Origin: Alnus glutinosa
Taxonomy: Eukaryota > Streptophyta > Magnoliopsida > Fagales > Betulaceae
Assembly: GCF_958979055.1 (NCBI RefSeq)
Contig: NC_084887.1
Span: forward strand, 36,620,620 to 36,684,619
DNA length: 64,000 nt
Direction of reading: 5' to 3'
Position 1 is the first letter of the stretch; each line of letters begins with the position of its first letter. Both the position numbers and the translations under genes were made by a program. This document shows positions 23,801 through 34,625 of the stretch, piece after piece. The notes under the pieces are model-generated. The model was not told the DNA's origin and ran no database searches. It saw nothing but the letters and a program-made list of their open reading frames with translations.

Positions 23801-26143
23801 GACCAGAAGCGGAATGACTTCCGGCGCCAGTTACAAAAACTTGAGAAACAAGTAAAATCGAATATCTTTACCCTTAAAATTTCACTTCCTAGCTATATGT
23901 TTTATTAATGTTACGTGTTCAATGTGCGGCCCGCAACCTCTTGGCTTGCCATGAGCCTATATCTGGTAATATAAGTATTGGTATTGGGTATCAGGTACTG
24001 TCCTGAATATAAAAAGCCAAACATGCATATACATTTTTTTCGGTTACAGTAAGGAGCACTTTTCAGTACTTTTGCTGCTTGGACAGTCTTAAAATGGTTC
24101 GCTTGAGTTGTATCTTTTATTTGATTTCACCAAAATAGTTGAGGGATAGATATGGATTTGGTCAGATTAATGAGTTAGGATAGGTCTGGATTAGGGCAGA
24201 TTAATGAGTTATCTTTATCTTCTTTTTTCCCACCCTACAATCACAAGGTTGAAAAATTATTATCTATGTACTCCTTTAAAATTTCGATTTTTTTTTTCGT
24301 CAGCTATCTCAAATTTTGACCTTTTGCAGGCTTCAGGACTTAAGGGCGAGGTAGTTGCTGAACAAGCTGCTAAGAGACCTAAAGTGGAAATAGTGGCTGA
24401 TATTGCTAAACCTGCTACTCCGAGGTCCTCCTCTGATCCTGGTTCTGTGGCATCGCCACATGCTGAGATGGTGGGGGATAAGAACAAATCAGTGGATAAT
24501 GTTTTGTCCCAGAGTCCTAAAACAGGAACAACCGTGGTGCTTCAAGAATCTATTAGCTTAAAGGAGCCAATTCGTCAATTAGCATCAGGAGGGGCACCTT
24601 TTCCAATGAACAGATACAAATTGGACAATCGTCCTCCTGCATTTAGAATTATTCCGCCTTTACCGCCTGGACTTGCTAGTGTAAGTCTTTTTGTGTGTGT
24701 AATATATATATATATATACACGAGGGCAGTTCGTTTTTACAATGGATTGGGGATGTGGTATAATCTTTTTTGATATACAGGAGGAGAGATTTGTATGGGG
24801 TAGTTGGAATGCATTCCTGCATGGTGCTTTTATGAATAAGGTTTTAAGCTTTTTAGGTGTTGAATCATGAACATTGGAAGTGGTGAGGAGCCTTTTTATT
24901 TAATGTTTTAAAAGGTGAAGACATCAGACAAGGCCTCAGGACCACCTTTTGAGATGACATATAAAGCTGCATATAAATTAGAACAGTTGAACAAAAATGC
25001 ATTAATTAATTGTGTAGCATTTCCAAGAGGAAGCTGTGTATCTTTTGTTAGTAGTTATTGATCATTGCTTTGCATGACATATTTTGGAAAAGAATTCCGA
25101 AGAAGTTGTGACAAATCTGTTAGAATATTAACTAAATGAGTAGATTCACTTTTTCTTGTTAGTTTAAGTGTTTGAGATATGTAGTACCTTAACAAAATCT
25201 GGCAGAGAGCCTGTGATTTTGACCCTCCATTATAAAGTCCAATTCCTTTTATAATGTTTTCTCTCTTAAGTACTCTGAAATGCATTATGGCATTACATAT
25301 CGTTATTGTTACAACCAATCAGCGGTAGTAGGCCATACAAAGTGAGTAAACCCCCACTCCCTCCATGAGTTATAGAATATAAGAGGAGAGGTTGGCTACA
25401 GTGGGCCTGTACAGATGCCATTTAAAATAATTTTACCATATCTTTGTCATTTAGTTAATTTTTTTTTTAAATTCCCTTCACCATGTATCTCAGGCCTGAA
25501 GTACATATGCCATAGGAGTAAAATACCACCTATTTGCATGTTCTCTCCTTGCTTTTTGTCTTTTTGGTTCCCCCCCCCAAATCTCCCCAGCAGTCTCTTT
25601 ATTAAGTGTTCCAGGATCGGTTTGTCATGATATTTATTGATGCATCAATGAAAGATAAGCTGATGTCTTTATTGTGTCTTCTAGGTTACTGTTTTGAAGG
25701 AACACTTCTCATCATATGGTGATCTTTCTAATGTGGAGCTAGAAGATCTAGAAGCTAGCGAGTCAGAGGGATTGAAAAACTGCTCGGCTTGTATAACTTT
25801 TGCGGCACGTCGTTCAGCTGAGAGAGCATTTGTTAATGGAAAATGCTGGCAAGGCCACAATTTGAAGTTTATGTGGCTGACATCTAGCAATTCTAGGAGC
25901 GACCCTGGTGTGAGAGAAAATTCTCCATCCAATCAAAAGGGGCATTCAGAACCCGAAGCACAGGCTGCAGAAAAATTTGCTTGTATTGTTTCCGAGGAGG
26001 AGGTTTCTGCATCAGAAAATGGAGAGCCCCAAAATCAAATAAGAGAAAGTTGTGTTGATCATATGGAACTGGGTGAAGATTCAGAGCCTGGTGCAAGCTC
26101 AACGTCTGGCGAGAAAGAGTTGCCTAAAGGCGATGTCTGTTGA
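20818..26143 (+). CDS. CCCH zinc finger and RRM RNA-binding protein (RBM26/27-related, C3H27/41-like)
   Basis: Four coding exons, all phase 0: 20818-21564, 22610-23851, 24330-24680, 25685-26143; 932 aa. The start is the ATG opening MELKVPSLKP. An acidic run near residue 30 and an RGRGR patch precede a CCCH finger (C219, C228, C234, H238; spacing 8-5-3). RRM1 spans about 477-548, with RNP2 LFVNGI (479-484) and RNP1-like RAFVQF (515-520). A charged coiled coil lies at about 627-663. A second RRM-like fold (about 763-856) is split by the last intron, and the acidic tail ends GDVC. The layout matches Arabidopsis C3H27 (At3g27700) and animal RBM26/27, which act in nuclear RNA surveillance and 3' end/exosome targeting (known in animals; plant role inferred). 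The leader intron is full of retroelements. Confidence 0.85.
21783..21916 (+). mobile_element. tRNA-derived SINE with A-rich tail in a CCCH-gene intron
   Basis: A-box TAGCTCAAATGG (21794-21805) and B-box GGGTTCAAGTCCC (21845-21857) are a near-perfect Pol III promoter pair. They are followed by a GTGTGTGT stretch and an A/G-rich tail to about 21916. No cloverleaf is visible, so this is a SINE and not a tRNA gene. Confidence 0.75.
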
Positions 26144-27394
26144 AGATGTGTTAGTCGGATTTGTACAGTGAGGTAAAATGCTAAATCATTAATCTGTAAT
26201 TTTCAGGAATGTTTCTTTACCAATTGCTGAAAATTGATTTTCCAACGTTTTTTATTGAATGCATGGGGATGTGTAAAAAGGGGATTTCTTGATTTTTGAC
26301 TGCCACCTGAGATATTGGTTGGTATAGTTGAGAGGTTAATCATGTGGTCTTTTAGCTTAGAAGATGTCTAGGACCAAAGGATATATGTTTAAAAACTCTG
26401 TTGAAAATTAATCAAATGTTTACATATCGAAGATTTGGGATCTGATTCCCATTCTGTTTGTAGTCAAATTGTACTTTGAGTTGATCCGGATGGTTTTTAA
26501 TTCCTAGTATCGTTTTCTTGTTATGTTTCATTTTTACCATGAGGACGTCATCATCTTTCTTCAGTGGTTTTGTTACTTTTCCACATATTTGTACCATGAA
26601 GACGTCGCCAGCTATATTCAGTGGAGCCACTTCTCCCCTCTTTTGTAAGTGAGAGCTTCCCTTTTTCTAAGTGGGAGCCTCCTTCCCCTCTCCCGCGAGT
26701 GGCGGGGGAGGAGTTATGCCCCCGCTTTTCTCCCTTTGTTCCCCTCCGGCCTCTGCCTCCTCCCTCCACCTGGTCGTCCCACAACACCAACGATCCACCA
26801 TGCGTGGAGTGACTCTAAGCGTCTGCAAAATTAAGTGTGCTTTATGCTCATTTTGGAAGAAAGCCCAGATTCGTCACTTTTCACCATCCTCCACAGCCCA
26901 TGCGCCATTTTAGTCTCGGCTAGCCTTCTCTCCACCCTTTGTGCCATCCCTCTTTCATGTCGCCGAGTAGGTCCCTTTTTGGCTGTTGGAGAGAAGGGTC
27001 GTCCCTTGCTCATCAACTGCCAGGCACCGCCTCAGTTGAACTTCGCAGAAAATTACGAATTTAGGTTAATTTCCCCTATTTTCCATTCTCTTGTTGTAAA
27101 TAGAGGCTGTATTTTTTTTTTTATTAAAATGGACCAAATAAAGATATAATAAATGGGTGGTCTAACGTTCTATACTTTTTGTTTACTAAAAATAGTGATT
27201 TGAATTGTTTTGGACTAAACCAAATCACCAACTATTCTCGTGCATAGTCCAATCACCTGATCAAATTGGCTCACTAAAAGTTGATAAACTAATCCAAATC
27301 TAGTCTATGAATTAAATATGTAAAAACATTCAGGATGATTATAAATTAGTAATATCCAATCCTGTTTTCCCATTGTTAAGGATGACCAAAATAG

Positions 27395-27690
27395 TAGGGG
27401 TGAGCAAATTATCCGACTACCGTCTACCAACCGCTTACCGAACCTACATCGATCGCCTATCGATTCTACTGACAAAGTTGAATTAACTGACTTAACCGCT
27501 TACCAAACGTTTTGTGGGCAAATTATCAGACTATCACTTACCAACCGCTTACCGAACTGCAATCGAACCGACATTGACCGCTTACCGACAAAATTTTGAC
27601 TTATCCGACTTAACCGAACCGACTTTACAGATTTAACTGAACCAACTTAACCGCCTACCGAACCGACGCCCACCCCTTTAGAATAGCCAT
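27395..27690. mobile_element. hAT-like MITE candidate made of CCGACTTAACCG-type short repeats
   Basis: Left end TAGGGGTGAGCA, and right end reverse-complemented TAAAGGGGTGGGCGTCGG. Between them, variants of ACCGCTTACCGAAC and CCGACTTAACCGAACCGAC recur eight or more times. A GGGGTG terminus with internal CCGAACCG repeats is typical of plant hAT-derived MITEs. An 8-bp duplication is not clear (the flanks AAATAG and GAATAG are similar but do not decide the ends). Confidence 0.5.
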
Positions 27691-27949
27691 ATAGTTAAGA
27701 GTTGAGGGTTTTTGCTTGGAGGTTGTACTAAAATCATGGGTTAAAGATTCTTCCATATTTGGTTGGCTTGTATAATCAAAGTGGGAGACTGCATTTGGTT
27801 TATGACTTAATGGTAGATTGGTAGCCTACGTGGGTTGAGAGCCAAAAATTCACAAAGTCTGCCCAATATTAATGGACAAAGTTTTTCTCCAAACGAAGTT
27901 AAGAGAAATTTCTCAAATCCAATTTATTAAATAGACATTTGTTCTTAGG

Positions 27950-28166
27950 AAAATTGTCCTTTTACAATTTTACCTTTTTGGCTAATCCTTTTTCCATTTT
28001 TATTCTTATTCAAATTCTCTTAATTTTTTTTGAATATTATAGCATTTAATAGACTAGATTGAGAAATTTTCTCCAACCCATTTCATAGAAAAATTGTCCT
28101 TTTACTATTTTACTTTTTTGGCTAATCTATTTCCATTTTTCTCCGTTTTTATTCAAATTCTCTTAT
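27950..28166. repeat. Two-copy direct repeat, units about 75 bp, 140 bp apart
   Basis: AAAATTGTCCTTTTAC, then ATTTTAC.TTTTTGGCTAAT, CCATTTTT and ATTCAAATTCTCTTA occur in the same order at about 27950-28022 and 28090-28166. Confidence 0.7.
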
Positions 28167-29019
28167 GGGGGCGATGTGATTGTGGATAATCTTTTTGAAT
28201 TCTCAAAATCCTAAAAGATTATCTCGTTTGTTTGTATTTAAGTGGAGCCCTTTTTGCTGGAGATGTGGATTCCCATCTAGAGAGGTGTAGCAATCCACAT
28301 TCCATTGGCCTTGAGAATATTTTCTCTCTTTTAAATGACAAGAATGCCCACATTCTATACTTATTAAGAATTTAAGAGTAACATTATTCTTTTATTAATA
28401 AGGCATTAAAACTTTCTCTAGATGATGAACCTTTTATCTTTTTGATGCCACTATTTGTTTTTTTTTTTTTTTTTAATCGGATATGGTTATGGTTATACAA
28501 GAAAATTAGACTATATGATAATTCCGTTAGGGTTATTTTTGTAATGCTACTCTTTGGGTTTGATTGTGATCATTTGTAAAAAATTTATATAAAAGCAAGG
28601 AACTATTTTACTGAAAAAAAAAAAAAAAACTTAAATGAAAGTAAAATCTATATATAAAAAGTGATGAACTTTTTATTCATTAAAAAATGGAAATAAACAA
28701 GTTTTGTTTGTTTATAGATTAAAATAAATAAATAAATCAAATAAATCAAATAGTATAAGCAGTTTATGTATTGGAAAATGAAAGAAAACCCACGATATAT
28801 TTCTTCCTGAAAATTTAAATAACGAGAAAAATGTTAAAATTCGAGAACTAAAAGCCATGTTAAAAAAAAAAAAAAAAAAATTATTATTATAGTATTTGAG
28901 GGAGGCAACGTTAAACTTTTGGCTAATAAGAACCTTAGAAAAGGGTACGTGGCACTCTCTGGGAATTTCCCCCCAGCGGTCGGATTACAAGTCGGCCAAG
29001 GATTACGAAACCGACTCTG

Positions 29020-29157
29020 TTTATAATATAAAACCCAGTCGAGGTCGATCGTAATCAACTTATCATACACATCACATTGATTGCTCTCCAAGTCTCTCTT
29101 CAAATTCCAAAATCTCATCCTCTCTCCGTTTCTCTCTAACTTGAAATAGTTTCAAGA
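29020..29157 (+). promoter_or_regulatory. Core promoter and 5' UTR of the Agenet gene
   Basis: A TATA-like TTTATAATATAAAAC is centred near 29027. It lies about 130 bp upstream of the first ATG and is followed by a CT-rich leader (29090-29140), typical of plant 5' UTRs. Confidence 0.6.
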
Positions 29158-29595
29158 ATGCGTGTTTTGCATTCGAGAATGGCGTCGTTATTTAGAGGGG
29201 GTGAAGTCGAAGTATGCAGCAAACAAGATGGGTTTGTGGGTTCCTACTATGCAGCAACCGTGATCCGAGAACATGGGGACAACTCATACGCAGTGCAGTA
29301 CAAGAACCTGTTGGAAGAAGACGAATCTAGGCCGTTGATTGAGGTGGTCGATGCTGAAGATGCCAGGCCTGTGCCACCCAAAGTTTTGGCAACTGGGTTT
29401 GCTTTATATGAAGAGGTTGATGCCTTTGACAACGATGGTTGGTGGGTGGGCAAGATCAGTGGCAGGAAAGGGTCTAAGTACCTTGTGTTCTTTGATGAGT
29501 ATGGGGTTGAGATTGCATATCCATCCTCTCAGTTAAGGGCTCATCTTGAATGGGTCGGCGGCAAGTGGGTTTTTCCCAAGAACAGGGCCTTTTGA
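29158..29595 (+). CDS. Small tandem Agenet (Tudor-like) domain protein
   Basis: Single exon, 145 aa. The first ATG (29158) gives MRVLHSRMASLF; the in-frame ATG at 29179 has the better context (ATGGCG) and may be the real start, giving 138 aa. Two Agenet repeats fill the protein. One spans about 12-74 (FRGGEVEVCSKQDGFVGSYY at its head, ARPVPP at its end). The other spans about 76-138 (LYEEVDAFDNDGWWVGKISG, then LVFFDEYGVEI and EWVGGKWV). Agenet pairs fold like Tudor and typically bind methyl-lysine or histone H3 tails in the nucleus (family knowledge; target unknown here). Larger relatives add a C-terminal DUF724 coiled coil that this CDS lacks. Whether it is a natural short member or a truncated one is discussed in the findings. 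Confidence 0.8.
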   Translation: MRVLHSRMASLFRGGEVEVCSKQDGFVGSYYAATVIREHGDNSYAVQYKNLLEEDESRPLIEVVDAEDARPVPPKVLATGFALYEEVDAFDNDGWWVGKISGRKGSKYLVFFDEYGVEIAYPSSQLRAHLEWVGGKWVFPKNRAF

Positions 29596-30951
29596 TGCCT
29601 TTCTTTATTAGTTTTCTTACACTGTTCTTGTGGTGAATGTGACTACTTGAGATGACAATATCTCTATGTTATTATGTAACTGCTTTTCTAGTTTGGTTTT
29701 GTTTAGTTTTGCTTGAAATTTTTTAATTCTTTTGATTGAATCTCGATGGTCTCTCTTTATTGAAATCTTGCTCAAATCTTGTAATTCTTTTGCTTTATCT
29801 CTTGTTAGGATACGTGTGATTGCAGTGCTGATTCCAAAATCCCGCGGAGAATGTGAAGCAATTGTCTTTTCTCAATTTTAGTTGGCTTGTATATTCTCTT
29901 GGCAAAACTATATTCTCCTTGTCAATGCCAAAGAAAATTACTTTTGCGAAACAAGAAAAAGCCAAGATGGAGTTTTCAAGAAGTTATCACCAATCAAGAA
30001 GAAAAGGGAAATTTCTGAACTAAATTGCAGAGTAAAAGAGCTGAATAATTTCTGCTCTAATATTGAATTCGAAAACAAACAAAATAAAGTCGAATATGAT
30101 GTGTCAATTAGTACATGGCTCTCAGCTATTAGTCAGGCTTCTGCCACTTTGATATGGAAAGCAAGACTTAAAATCCAACCCTAGCAAGGATCTATTGGCA
30201 ATATTCAGAAGAAAAGAGAATCACTTACAAATGAAATGAACAAGTTCTTTCAATCTCCATTGTTCCCCTATATTTATTATTGTTTAATTTTTTCAGCAAT
30301 TTAAGTGATACTTGGTGGCCAGTGCAACCAGATAATTACTGGACAAGGCAAGATTTCACAAAGAATGTTACCCTGGAAGTCAAAAGTTCTATTCAACTGT
30401 TGACTTTACAGAGGATTTTATTGAAATTCCAAAGACCACGTAGAAGTATGATTTATACAAACAAACTTAAAATGATTTGAATTTCTACCACGCATGCAAA
30501 GGCATGGTATCAATATTGGTATTACTTTCTATAAGCGACCCCGCCGAGCAATTGCAAGTGTTTCCCTCATCAAACCTGAACTCTTGAGGGGAGGTCAGAA
30601 GAATCAGGGAAGTGCTGCCGCCCTGGAACTCATCACTGATAACAGGTCCTAGAGCTCTAGTTGGGATCATTTTGAGTTGTATTTGGTTCCCAACTGCCAA
30701 TGCCTCCACATGCCATAAGTTGGGAATTGCCCACACGGGTTTGCCACTGTTGCCTGCCCTATCTGCTGTGTTCTTCAGCTGAAAGCTCTTAATTTATCCA
30801 CATCACCCACCAAGCAGCAGAAAGACCACCGTAGAATCAAGCACATAATAAGCTGATGCGGTAGACTCAAGACAGATTGTACCCCCTGACCGTGGATACT
30901 TGACACTTCCTCAGATCATCTATCCAGAGAGAACAGGGCACAATTCCATCC
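29596..30951. other. Between Agenet and PPR genes: 3' UTRs and unassigned ORFs
   Basis: The two genes are tail to tail. On the plus strand 29882-30184 encodes 100 residues with a charged, helix-like stretch (KKKREISELNCRVKELNNF) and no known domain. On the minus strand 30485-30736 encodes 83 residues (starting MWAIPNLWHVEALAVG) that I do not recognise; it could be PPR 3' UTR. Neither is called as a gene. Confidence 0.45.
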
Positions 30952-32865
30952 CTACATGCATTCCACATTAAGCTTCTTTTTGTCCAGTGCTGTAGCTTTC
31001 CATAACCCATGGATCACAAACTTACATGTCAGGCTATTTGGTGCAAACCCCACTTTTTGCATCCTATCCTGGAGGTCCATTAAAGTGGCCACATCAGCAT
31101 TCTCTGAGAGGGCTTTGACAAGTGTATTGTAACTTCCAGTATCGAAAATTTGAAATTCCTTGGCAAAGAAGCCCAATAGTGATTCTGCTTTGTAAATATC
31201 CCTTTCCTTGCAGTATCCATTTATTAATGCCCTGCATATTGCTAGATCGGGTGCCACGCCAGATTTAACCATTTCTTCCATTAAAGATTCACCATCCACA
31301 CTTCTGTTTATTTTACACAAGCAGCTTATAAGAGCCCTGTATGTAACAAGATTGGGTTTTATATTTTGAATTACCATCTTGGCTTTCAAAACCAAAGCCT
31401 CCTCTGCATAATCGCATTTGCAAAGCGACTCAACCAGTTCATTGTAGACATCAATATCAGGCAGATAACCATGCTGAGAGATTCTTTCCAGAAGACTTTT
31501 AGCTGCAAATGACCGGTTTTCCTGACACAGTCTGACCATTAGATAATCATAAATGTCACGAGAAATAGGAACTCCAAATCTCTCAAGCTCCGCAACCAAA
31601 TTCAAAGCTGAAAGCAACCTACCCTCTTTTCCATATCCTTCCATGATAATCCCACAAGTGAAACTATCTGGGCGAACCCCATTTCCTATCATCTCATACA
31701 ACAATGACCTAGACTCTTGTATCTTCCCCTCCTTGCAATATCCACAAATAAGAGTATTATATGACTTGGTGTCTGGACTTAGCCCTCTATGAACCATCCG
31801 ATGAAAAAGCTGATGAGCCTCCTTAACCTTACCTTCTTTACAAAGACCATTCATCAAGGCAGTATATGTAAATAAATCTGGAAACACACGCCTCCTATAC
31901 ATAATCTTATACAAATAAAATGCATCCTCAAGCCTTCCTTTTCTACAATAGCTATTAATTAATGTATTATACGTCACCACATCTGGATCAAACCCTTCTT
32001 CTTCCATCTTTTCCAAGAAGCCATTCACCTTATCCACATCTTCATCCTTGCACAACAGATGAGTCAACATATTAAACGTAAAAGCATTCGGGTGTATCCC
32101 AAGTCTCCCCATCTCTTCATATACTTCCCAACATTGATCAACGCGACTCAGCTTCACCAACCCATTCAAAAGCAAATTACAAGCAATCACACTGGGGACA
32201 AAACCAACCTCCACAGTCCTCCTAAAAGTCCTAAAACCTTCTCGAATCATGTTGACTTTCACATAAGCCTTAATAAGCAAATCAAAGACAACTGGATCCC
32301 AATTACAATCTTCACTACACAAAACTAAACTTTCAAAAACATCATCATTTGGTGACACATCCTTAACCATTTCTATCAATTCAGAAAACAACTTCATGGC
32401 ATGCGAAAATTTTCGAGACCAAATCAATATATGAATAATAAAACAGTAATTCTGGGTAGTGGGTCTGATACACAAATCATTTTTAACCCAATCGAAGAAA
32501 GTGAGAGCTGAGGAACAATCAGATTGGCACCTCAACAAAACTCTTGAAATTTCATGTGCACCCAGATGAGGAAGAATCCCTTTAATGTCATTTTGAAGAA
32601 GAGCTAGATGGGTATTTTCTTGTTTGAGGTTTGAGCAAATGAGATTGACTAAGTTGTTGGGGTTCTTGGTTCGGGGGAGAAGATTGTAAAGTGGGTTTGA
32701 GATTGATTTGGATTCTGTGTCTGGTATGGTTTGTAGAAATGAGGAAGAGGAAGAGAAAGTTGATCGGAAAATGAAATTAATGTTGGGGAATGGTTTCAAC
32801 GGCGGCTTTGTATGAGACACAGCGTTGGTTGATACAATGAGGATTCCGGTTTTTGTTCGACGCAT
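30952..32865 (-). CDS. P-class pentatricopeptide repeat protein, probably mitochondrial
   Basis: Intronless, 637 aa, ATG at 32865 and TGA at 30952. The N-terminus (MRRTKTGILIVSTNAVSHTK, then a Ser-rich run) is basic, hydroxylated and lacks early acids, as in organelle presequences. From about residue 190 to the end there are roughly twelve 35-residue PPR units such as VTYNTLINSYCRKGRLEDAF and FTYTALMNGLCKEGKVKEAH. No E, DYW or SMR domain follows, so it is P-class. Such proteins bind organelle RNA sequence-specifically and act in processing, stability or translation (family knowledge). It may correspond to Arabidopsis At5g40400, from memory and supported mainly by the neighbours. The downstream stop is close to the Agenet gene in tail-to-tail arrangement. 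Confidence 0.9.
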   Translation of the reverse strand: MRRTKTGILIVSTNAVSHTKPPLKPFPNINFIFRSTFSSSSSFLQTIPDTESKSISNPLYNLLPRTKNPNNLVNLICSNLKQENTHLALLQNDIKGILPHLGAHEISRVLLRCQSDCSSALTFFDWVKNDLCIRPTTQNYCFIIHILIWSRKFSHAMKLFSELIEMVKDVSPNDDVFESLVLCSEDCNWDPVVFDLLIKAYVKVNMIREGFRTFRRTVEVGFVPSVIACNLLLNGLVKLSRVDQCWEVYEEMGRLGIHPNAFTFNMLTHLLCKDEDVDKVNGFLEKMEEEGFDPDVVTYNTLINSYCRKGRLEDAFYLYKIMYRRRVFPDLFTYTALMNGLCKEGKVKEAHQLFHRMVHRGLSPDTKSYNTLICGYCKEGKIQESRSLLYEMIGNGVRPDSFTCGIIMEGYGKEGRLLSALNLVAELERFGVPISRDIYDYLMVRLCQENRSFAAKSLLERISQHGYLPDIDVYNELVESLCKCDYAEEALVLKAKMVIQNIKPNLVTYRALISCLCKINRSVDGESLMEEMVKSGVAPDLAICRALINGYCKERDIYKAESLLGFFAKEFQIFDTGSYNTLVKALSENADVATLMDLQDRMQKVGFAPNSLTCKFVIHGLWKATALDKKKLNVECM

Positions 32866-32888
32866 CAGTAGCTATGAAGGTTGAAGAC

Positions 32889-32919
<31 letters not shown>

Positions 32920-34176
32920 AGCGTACCAGGCCTTGGACTTGGACGAAGGGGCGCGCTTTGGGAAAATTGTTATAAACACTTCTTGTTTGTTGCTGTTTAA
33001 AGAATTTCTTCTTCTTCTCCTACTTATTTTTGGTATTCAATTAACAGAAGTTGTTCCTTTATTTATTTATTTATTATTTTATTTTTTAAAAAAGAAAGAA
33101 AGAGAAGTGCTATATAGTACATAACACATCATTCGTAAGATAAAAGGAAGATAAAAGATGTGATATATAACATTTTTTTTTAAAAAGTACTTTCATTTAG
33201 ATTTATTTTTTTAATTATGTTGTAACAAATTCAATAGCTTTAATTCCGGCTATTAATTTTAAATGAATCGCTCAAAATAAGTGATGTCATCTTTTATGTT
33301 AATTTTTTCTTTTTGCATCTCCACCTCTCCGCCCACGGCCTCCTCCTCTACTTCTCCGCCACCTCCTACTACCATTGAGTTCCTATCCTGCCACCTTTAT
33401 CATCATTGTCCCATTGTGTTGGTTGACCAAACCACATTTGGAAGTGCCTAAACTACTCATTTGGCCACTAGGGTGATTCATCTGCCCCAGTTGGCCCCTT
33501 GGAAACCACTTGGTATACATCCAATGGTCTAAGGGATAGTTCCACCATCCAAAGTTGGTATGGCCACCTTGCACGACAGGACGGCAATGATTAAGGTGAA
33601 GGGATAAAAGTTCGACAATGGTGAGGAGGTGGCAGAAGATCAGGAGCAAGAGTGGGCATAGAGGTTGCTGAAAATGTGATTGAAAAACATTTTTCGCCAA
33701 GTAGATGACACTGGCAGATTTTTGGACGCCATATTAAAACTATTGCACTAGTAGTAGTAGTAGTAGTAGCAGATGACATTCCCAGCTATTTTGTTCTCGT
33801 TTTTGTTATTTTGTTAGTGATGGAGTTCGTTTGGGGTTTAGGTAGAAAAATTCCCGAAAGAAAGTCTTACCGATTTAACTTGAGGTAATAATGCCTTAAT
33901 CACGAGGCAAATTCAGAACTTGCAGCTTTGCTCAGTCCATTGTCCCTCAAATGTACCCAAAATTTCTGCTAAAAACTTTTGGTCGTCTTTTATTTTCCGA
34001 GCAGTCATCTCCCCAGAATAATGATACAAGGGGTAAAAAGAAAGAAATTTGAAAATCAGCTGCACTGGTCAATTAGAATTTGTGGTTTTCATTCCAAATG
34101 ATTTTCCGCAAGACAATGGAAAGACCTGTGAAAGATAAATACAACTCCAAGCAAATGCTTAGAAATTAATTTATGA
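32866..34176. other. Intergenic DNA between PPR and RST1 genes
   Basis: Holds a (GA)n microsatellite in the PPR 5' flank (32891-32919), TTTA/AAAG-type runs near 33060-33100, and a (TAG)n run at about 33749-33769. The minus-strand frame 33383-33700 (105 codons) has no recognisable domain. No gene supported. Confidence 0.55.
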
Positions 34177-34359
34177 ACAAAGTTTTCCTCAAAATTGGGT
34201 GGGAAGAAATTTCTCCAACCCAATCTATTAAATTGACTTAAAAGAATGTGATTCTTACATGCATTATAATTTCAAAATGCATGCGAGATTCACATGCTCC
34301 AAAGACAAATGTTAGTTTAATAGATTGAGCCTTCAATCCAGTTTGAAAAAAAACTTTGT
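34177..34359. mobile_element. MITE with imperfect inverted arms, about 183 bp
   Basis: The left arm contains ACAAAGTTTTCCTCAAAATT, then CCAATCTATTAAATTGAC and GAATGTGATTCTTACATGCA. The right arm in reverse complement contains ACAAAGTTTTTTTTCAAACT, TCAATCTATTAAACTAAC and GCATGTGAATCTCGCATGCA. It is noncoding and lies just downstream of the RST1 stop. Related halves occur near 10960-11090, 27877-27960 and 55920-56100. Confidence 0.6.
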
Positions 34360-34625
34360 CAGTAGACATAGAACTTCTGTTATATAAAGTATTATATTAA
34401 AAGAAGAAGAGGAAGTAGAAGATGACGCTATTCTTCCACTAAATATATACAAGATTTCTTTTCTATCATTCTTTAAAGTTTAAAAAATGGAAGTAGTTTC
34501 TAAAAATTTAGATACAAATTTAGCAGGCCACAATTTGACCATGTTAAAGAGAGAACAAAAAAAATGCCCCTTACATTCTGGTTTTGAGCTCATATAAAAG
34601 CCACATTTTCAGAGAAAAGTGTTCA

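Larger units (their letters stand above)
26144..29019. other. CCCH 3' flank and intergenic DNA, repeats only
   Basis: After the 3' UTR (to about 26290) there is a GC-richer stretch at 26620-27060. It has open frames up to 104 codons on several strands but no domain. The TIR-like element (27395-27690) and the duplicated segment (27950-28166) follow. Around 27877-27960 is a half-copy of the MITE family at 34177, sharing CAAAGTTTTTCTCC and AATTTATTAAATAGACATTT. No gene supported. Confidence 0.55.

Noticed and set aside
26551-27149. Cluster of overlapping open frames in a GC-richer patch
   Set aside because: No domain, no splice context and frames open on both strands; composition explains them.
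30485-30736. Minus-strand 83-codon frame just downstream of the PPR stop
   Set aside because: Looked protein-like but matches nothing I know and lies where the PPR 3' UTR is expected.
33383-33700. Minus-strand 105-codon frame with Trp/His-rich segment
   Set aside because: No recognised family and no promoter or splice context; could be retroelement debris.
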